The position numbers were made by a program, and so were the translations under genes. Shown one piece after another: positions 58,768-64,000 of a stretch of 64,000 nt of DNA. The notes beneath the pieces are model-generated. The model did not search any database and was not told the origin of the DNA. It saw nothing but the letters and a program-made list of their open reading frames with translations. The stretch's first letter is position 1. Every line of letters begins with the position of its first letter. The DNA lies in the NCBI GenBank assembly GCA_027924585.1, contig BSBM01000711.1, forward strand, positions 7,575,001-7,639,000, read 5' to 3'. Source of the stretch: Larix kaempferi (Eukaryota; Streptophyta; Pinopsida; Pinales; Pinaceae).

Positions 58768-58950
58768 TCACTTGAGCAATTTATCTATACTAATAACATT
58801 CCCCACGGAAGCCAGGACAACTCTACTATTAGTGGCCATGGCCTCGTTGAAAGTCCGGTTGGTTTGAGGATTTTTTCCTGCATATTCCCATGGACTCATA
58901 CCATAAGCTTTGTTGAATGTGTAGCAACCCTCCAAGACAAATTCGTTCAA
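58768..58950 (-). pseudogene. Fragment of a plant SAM-dependent O-methyltransferase (COMT-like)
   Basis: The - strand reads LNEFVLEGCYTFNKAYGMSP then WEYAGKNPQTNRTFNEAMAT and NSRVV. This matches the conserved segment of caffeic acid/flavonoid-type O-methyltransferases (W..L...V.EG...F.KAYGM..FEY...DPR.N..FN.AM...S..V). That segment links the N-terminal dimerisation part to the Rossmann domain. These enzymes methylate phenolics using S-adenosylmethionine. Only ~50 residues are recognisable. Stops lie just upstream, and the glycine-rich SAM site does not follow. It is a relic of a gene or of captured host sequence, the only host-gene-like sequence in the window. Confidence 0.7.
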
Positions 58951-59199
58951 ATGTTGTAGTCAAGAAAGTCACCTAAAGAGTTCCTAAAGGGAACCACTGG
59001 TTTGCACAAGAGAAGGAGTGCCATCCTTGTGTGGGTGAAGAATTGTTATGCGCATGAAGGGTTGTGACACGTGTGAAAGGCTGATGCATGCCTAAGGCCG
59101 AGTAGTAGAGCCTTGACCTATAATGGTCGGTGGCGCAGTTTCCTTCCATTGGATAATGACCCAGACGGATGTGCTGGCTTGGAAATGGAGAGGGCCAAC

Positions 59200-59795
59200 C
59201 AGGTATGGGACTGGTTGGGAACCACCAAATGCTTGGTAAATCCAGTTGGTGTGAAAGTGTACTGGTTGGGCATTAATTATTTGATGTTTTGGAGCAACCT
59301 GCGTGTTGGCCAAACATCCCAGTCCGCAGGAGGATCCCAAGGCTTGTAAAGAAAAGAAGGATCCTGTGGACCAGAGAGGAAATGCATAATACATATAAGT
59401 ATTCATTTTCATTTATTTCTTGTTTGGAATAATGAAGATTTCAGGTATAAGTCTTCTAACAGCTAAGCTGATACACTGTTGTTTCTTGGTTGGAAATGCA
59501 TACTACAGGAAGCAAGGACCCTAAAAGAACTATAAATTGCTTGGCAAATCCCAAGAGTAACTGGTTGGGCGCTACAAATTGCTTGGTAAATCCAGAGAGT
59601 GACTGGCTGAGCATTAACTATTTGATGTTGTGGAGCAGCCTGCGTGCTGGCCAAACATCCAAGATTATTTGATGTTGTGGAGTAGCTTGCGTGTTGGATG
59701 AACATCCAAGTCCATAGGCGATCTTAAGGCTTGCAAAGCAAAGCAGGACCCTGTGGACCAGAGAGGAAACGCACAATACTTGATGAAGGAAAGGC
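59200..59795. repeat. Diverged direct repeats (~200-250 bp)
   Basis: The units at 59,225-59,395 and 59,585-59,790 share, in order, GCTTGGTAAATCCAG, ATTAACTATTTGATGTTGTG-like, GCGTG[T/C]TGGCCAAACATCC, AAGGCTTG and TGTGGACCAGAGAGGAAA. The second copy has an additional internal duplication of the TTTGATGTTGTGGAG block. Frames on both strands change between copies, so I do not call a gene. Confidence 0.75.
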
Positions 59796-60159
59796 AACAT
59801 GATGATCCTCTAGCTGGGGAAGCCTGATCTCTGGAACAACACTTTAAATTCTTCCTCTGTTCTTTCCTTTCCACCTGTCGTATAAATCATCATCGTTATG
59901 TCAAATAACAAACCCAGTCACCTCGTCATACTTTCACCTTCGTCAACAACTGCCTCCACAATTAAGACCTTCCCATTTGTGGGCGTTGCCTCGTAGCTTC
60001 TTCTCGGCAATTTCATGCACTCCTCGTCCTCCCAATCATGCAAAATCCACTCCAACAATAATAATAATAGAAAATTTTTTATCCCTCAAAATTTAATAAC
60101 AATAAGATCATGAGCATATGTTAATTTCTAACTAGAGAAGTATTCACCACCTTCATCAT

Positions 60160-60606
60160 GACTGAAGCGGTGCATAAGTTATAAACCGCTTCTGGATTTG
60201 CTCAATCATTCTCCAAGATTCTCTAGAAATGTTGCACCCCCATACTTCACAACCGTATAAGATAACAGGGACGACAAGAGTTTCAAATATAAACTTGTTT
60301 TTATCCCACATGACCAAGTTGGATGATTTACAATTATTTTCAAGACCGAAATAATCTTTTCCACGAGTTTTTTCTAGGCATTGTATTTAAATCTTTCCTA
60401 AAGTCCACAAAGCAAAAAAAGAGATTGAGCTTATTATTGTCACATTCATCTGTAATGATATTGAGATTAATGAGGTGGACTATGGTGGAAGGATACCTTC
60501 TAAAACTAGCTTTCCCTTTAGCTATTTTAACTTGACTTTCTAGCCATATGTTGATCTTATTTTCCAAAATAATACCATATAACTTGGTTAAGAGAGGGCT
60601 AGTCAT
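60160..60606 (-). pseudogene. LINE reverse transcriptase fragment with internal deletion
   Basis: The - strand reads SPLLTKLYGIILENKINIWL, then KIAKGKASFRRYPSTIVHLI, FCFVDFRKDLNTMPR (RT block carrying the first catalytic Asp, in the usual FVDFKKAFD position). Past a frame change comes VVPVILYGCEVWGCNISRES, WRMIEQIQKRFI. The first blocks are palm-domain RT motifs of plant LINEs; the last is the thumb/tail block LYG.E.WG. The catalytic A/YADD block that should lie between is missing, so part of the RT was deleted before decay. Confidence 0.8.
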
Positions 60607-60687
60607 AATGGTCCTATAATTAGAGGGGTTATTTTTACCATTTCCTTTATTGTCAATTATTTATATTGTCTAATTTTATTGAGTAAT

Positions 60688-60963
60688 TTATTTATTATTG
60701 GAATAGTCTAAATATTCTACACTTTTTTTACTTTTTTCGGGTATATTTTCCAGTTTGTTTTGTTGGGACTCTCGTTGGAAATCTTCAAAAAATCTTAGAG
60801 CCACATATATTAGTTGTTGAAATTGCATAATTTGAGTGTCATAGGGGTATTTGAGGGTGCTAAATCCATTTATGCATTCAAAAACACAATTTAAACGCTT
60901 CCAAATTTGATCCGACCAAAAACTGTCGAAAAGTCCAAAACAAAGAATAAATAGACTCCTCAT
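60688..60963 (-). other. Unassigned 91-codon open frame
   Basis: The frame has protein-like composition, with WKRLNCVFECINGFSTLKYP and a helical FFEDFQRESQQNKLENIPEK stretch. No family is recognised. It may be another LINE or retrotransposon fragment or chance. There is no supporting promoter or splice signal. Confidence 0.25.
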
Positions 60964-61490
60964 TTATTATTTATATTTATTATTATTTATATTATTGTTA
61001 ATTTTTAAAAGTGGTTATTATTATTATAAATATATGAATTTTGTTAATTATTTATATTTATATTATATTATTTTATTGAATATTTGATTTATTATTGGTA
61101 TTATTGTTAATTTTTAAAAGTGGTTATTATTATTTTTTGTATCAAGAGAGTTAGATTGTCTTGTATATAGCATCAGATCCCGACCTGACTCAAGTTGCAT
61201 GCTTACCAGACCTTCCTATGATCTACCATTACAATCTTCTTTCCCAAAATTGCCCCTCCCTCAAGGGGGCAAAACATGGTATTACATATGACCATATTTT
61301 CTAGACTTGTCGCAAGATCTATTTCAAACATCAAAAGTGGTCATTTTAGTCCTATACCTAGTATACAATTCATATGTAGACCACAAAATAATAACTCATC
61401 TAAACCACCATCTGACTATCCCAACAACCTTTTGCAAAACGAATCCCATACAAAATTTATAACATGATAGATTGACTGAAACAAAACAAC
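60964..61490. other. AT-rich and mixed sequence, no gene recognised
   Basis: ATTGTTAATTTTTAAAAGTGGTTATTATTATT is present twice, about 60,990 and 61,105. The rest is unremarkable. Confidence 0.5.
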
Positions 61491-61499
61491 TATGACAAC

Positions 61500-62510
61500 T
61501 ATCCATGAAATTGAGGGACCTGGATATTTGCAGATGGGACTGCATTCACATCGTGCGAATTGCCACCATACATACCACCTCTCTCATCCTGTGAAGCCTC
61601 AAATGGTTCACCAACAACCCCCATTTAGGGAAGAAACGAAATTCCCATTTCCTTAGCAATGACGTCCACTTTCATATGCATCAACCTGGTGTCGACATAC
61701 AACTCCTTCCAAAACTAGACAGGAAAATTTTCTCCTCTCTCTTTTTCCTCACGATCCAGTAGCACCTGTCCCAGAAGGCCCTTCATCACCCAGTATAGGG
61801 AGACCATCTTCTCAAACAATGACTGCCTGGCACAGGATGTACCGAGGTCCTAAATCCATAGATCGAGTGTAGAGAAATCGTCGTGGGCATTTGAATCTTC
61901 CAATTCATGCCAAAGGTCCTTCTCCACAACCTCAATTTCCAACCACACCAAATGAGGGATGGACGCCTTGTATAACTGGGCCACTTGGGACGCCCTCAGC
62001 TGCTCCCTATTGGACATGTTCTTACCTTTCCTTACCAACTTGGAATCCTCCCCCCTTGTTTCTATTTGCTTCACCAAACCACTTACCCAATAGCCAGACA
62101 GAAGAAATGAAGAGAACACTACAGATTCACCACCTTTCCAATGATACTCCCAAGCCTCTTGGCAACGATGAACACCGATGAGGTTGTAGTTGCCAGCTTC
62201 TGAGTACAGGCATATAGACTTCCTCTTAATCATGAATCTGACTTCCTCCCTCATCTCTGTACCCCTCGCGAAGATCACCACGGCTGGCCCCATTATTACC
62301 AACTGATCCTACCTACTAACAATCCAATTGTCGGTCTTATCACTTAAATCCTTCCTCCACCTCATATGAATTTGCCTTGGAAAAGATTCCCCCATTATGA
62401 ATTTCCTGCCAAGGGATCCGGCGCCACCTTTCCAAATAAGAACCAATTTACTCGGCACGTGTTGGCCTGCATCGACCACATGACCTTCCCTCCTCTACGT
62501 TTCTTCCTTC
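61500..62510 (-). pseudogene. Unidentified decayed reading frame (~335 codons)
   Basis: One frame can be followed from about 62,510 to 61,500 with no indel and only about five or six stops, mostly TAG. Segments include VPSKLVLIWKGGAGSLGRKF, ESFPRQIHMRWRKDLSDKTD, LVIMGPAVVIFARGTEMREE, FMIKRKSICLYSEAGNYNLI, LSGYWVSGLVKQIETRGEDS, VWLEIEVVEKDLWHELEDS and FWKELYVDTRLMHMKVDVIA. Balanced composition, many Trp/Glu/Lys and the preserved frame argue for a former protein. I recognise no domain, knuckle, protease or RT. It might be the gag N-terminus of an unfamiliar retrotransposon or a host gene relic. The best open stretch is 61,850-62,302 (150 codons). Confidence 0.55.
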
Positions 62511-62539
62511 ATCGACACCCACATCCGGGGTAAAGTGGT

Positions 62540-64000
62540 TATTATTATTATTATGAATATATGAACTTATTATTATTATTATTAAAAACATGATTGATAT
62601 AATTATTTTATTATTTATTATTTATCATTTTATTTATTTATGTATTTGTATTTATCTATATTTAAGTATTTTATTTATTTATATATTTATTTTATATACA
62701 TTATTTTTAGTTTTTTTATAATAATGATGAGTAATAATAATAATTCACCAATCTTTGGGCTAATTCCAATCACCACAATCACATTTTTAAAAGGGATGTT
62801 AATGACATATATCAACCACTTTTTAAAATGTAGTTGTGCAATGCATAAAATTGATTTATTTATATATAAACAATTATTTTATTGATAGATATAATTTCCA
62901 TCTTCTTTATAAAGGAATGCATATTTAAAATAAAAATAATATTTGTATATATAATTATTTTTTTAAAATGATTTTATCTCAAACAAATGCATATGTTTGA
63001 ATTATCGGTGAAATATAAAATTGTTTTGCATTTGTAATTTTAAGTTTGAAATTTTTTCCTTATAAAAAATAAATAATATTTTTATATATAATTGTTTTTT
63101 TCAAAATGATTTTTATGGAAATAAAACACATATAAAATATATATGTAAAAATTATTTATGAAATATAAAAATGTTTTACATTTATCATTTCAATTTATAT
63201 ATTATTATTTTTTTTTAAATGATTTTAGCTCAAACAAATGCATATGTATGAATTATTGGTGAAATATTAAATTGTTTTGCATTTGTGATTTTAAGTTTAA
63301 AATTTTTTCCTTATAAATTTTTTTTTTTATATATAATTGTTTTTTCCAAAATGATTTTAACGAAAATAAAACACATATAAAATATATATGTAAGAATTAT
63401 TTATAAAATATAAAAATGTTTTACATTTATCATTTCAACTTTGAATTTTTTTCTTTAAAAAAAATTCATCTGATATGATAATCACCAATACATAATCTAT
63501 AATAAAGATTATATTTTATATTTTCTCACATTTTTTTACCAATAGAAACAATTACTAGTTTATATTGGTTTCTTCTATACACCATCTATAATAAAAATTA
63601 TATAATAATAAAGATCAGACAATATATTTTTGGACCAATAGAAACAATTACTAGTTTATATTTACTTTACTTTTTTATTCGCTAATATAATTAATATAAG
63701 TTTAATTAAAAAATTTTAATAGAAACATGTTTTGAATTAATTGTATCATAAAAAGAAAATATTAACCATAATAATTATATTTTGGTTTATAACATGTACA
63801 TATTATATTTGATTTTTTTAATTGTGTTAAGATAATTTATAACAAATATAAATAGTTAACTCCTATTTGAAGATAAGATACACCAGCAAATTTTTATTAA
63901 ATGTTAGAATTTATTTTTCATTGATTTTTTGGAGCAAAGATAGATGTACTTCTTTTGAATTTTTTTGTTGTAATGTATTTCGTGGTGAATGTTTTAGTGA
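62540..64000. repeat. AT-rich end region with 251-bp tandem duplication
   Basis: AAATGATTTTA[T/G]CTCAAACAAATG starts at 62,966 and 63,217. Both units continue through TGCATATGT[T/A]TGAATTAT, AAATTGTTTTGCATTTGT and ACACATATAAAATATATATG, with small differences. ACCAATAGAAACAATTACTA is also duplicated at about 63,538 and 63,634. The frame at 62,640-62,885 is AT-driven and unlikely to be a gene. Confidence 0.85.

Overview
The window is nuclear DNA of a land plant with a large, repeat-rich genome. A conifer or other gymnosperm is my best guess; a fern is not excluded. I see no intact host gene, operon, phage feature or CRISPR array. Almost everything recognisable is transposable-element wreckage stacked in nested layers. 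There is also one short fragment of a plant O-methyltransferase gene and one long decayed reading frame that I cannot identify.

Layout. 1-2,487: degenerate LTR-type sequence with a TATA box, a hairpin and short direct repeats, ending at a decayed primer-binding site (PBS) resembling tRNA-Asp. 3,090-4,630: a copia-type LTR remnant and a ~590-bp foldback palindrome. 4,640-15,598: a Ty3/gypsy gag region (element A, + strand) split in two by a complete Ty1/copia element (5,291-14,648, - strand). That copia element is itself split by a 4,029-bp non-coding TG...CA element (8,662-12,690). Both insertions carry perfect 5-bp target duplications, so the order of events is clear. 15,600-17,667: LTR-like end of element A or a relative. 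17,668-22,915: a very AT-rich block with several near-perfect tandem duplications. 23,000-30,420: duplicated non-coding segments, microsatellites and a duplicated tRNA-like gene inside CACTA-like sequence. 31,400-33,640: two separate LINE remnants.

34,154-45,712: a nearly full-length, mutated Ty3/gypsy element (element B, - strand). It has both LTRs (each clipped), a tRNA-Glu-type PBS, a gag with five CCHC knuckles and an RGG tract, a protease, a second gag-like segment, RT, RNase H and integrase. A 973-codon accessory frame follows and ends just before the 3' LTR. 45,713-52,935: a chromovirus remnant (+ strand) in which gag is joined almost directly to the chromodomain. It is followed by a polypurine tract and a long LTR holding a nested 3,732-bp non-coding TG...CA element (48,463-52,194, TSD CTATC). 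52,936-53,990: a promoter-like region with an array of short hairpins. 54,430-56,592: a minus-strand LTR with polypurine tract. 58,768-58,950: O-methyltransferase fragment. 59,200-59,790: diverged direct repeats. 60,160-60,606: LINE reverse transcriptase fragment. 61,500-62,510: unidentified decayed frame. 62,540-64,000: AT-rich DNA with a 251-bp tandem duplication.

None of the coding regions is intact. Where I checked them, the in-frame stops are mostly of kinds that C-to-T changes produce (TAG, TAA, TGA at former CAG, CAA, CGA-like codons), as expected for long-silenced, methylated transposons. All family calls come from motifs read by eye; no database search was run.
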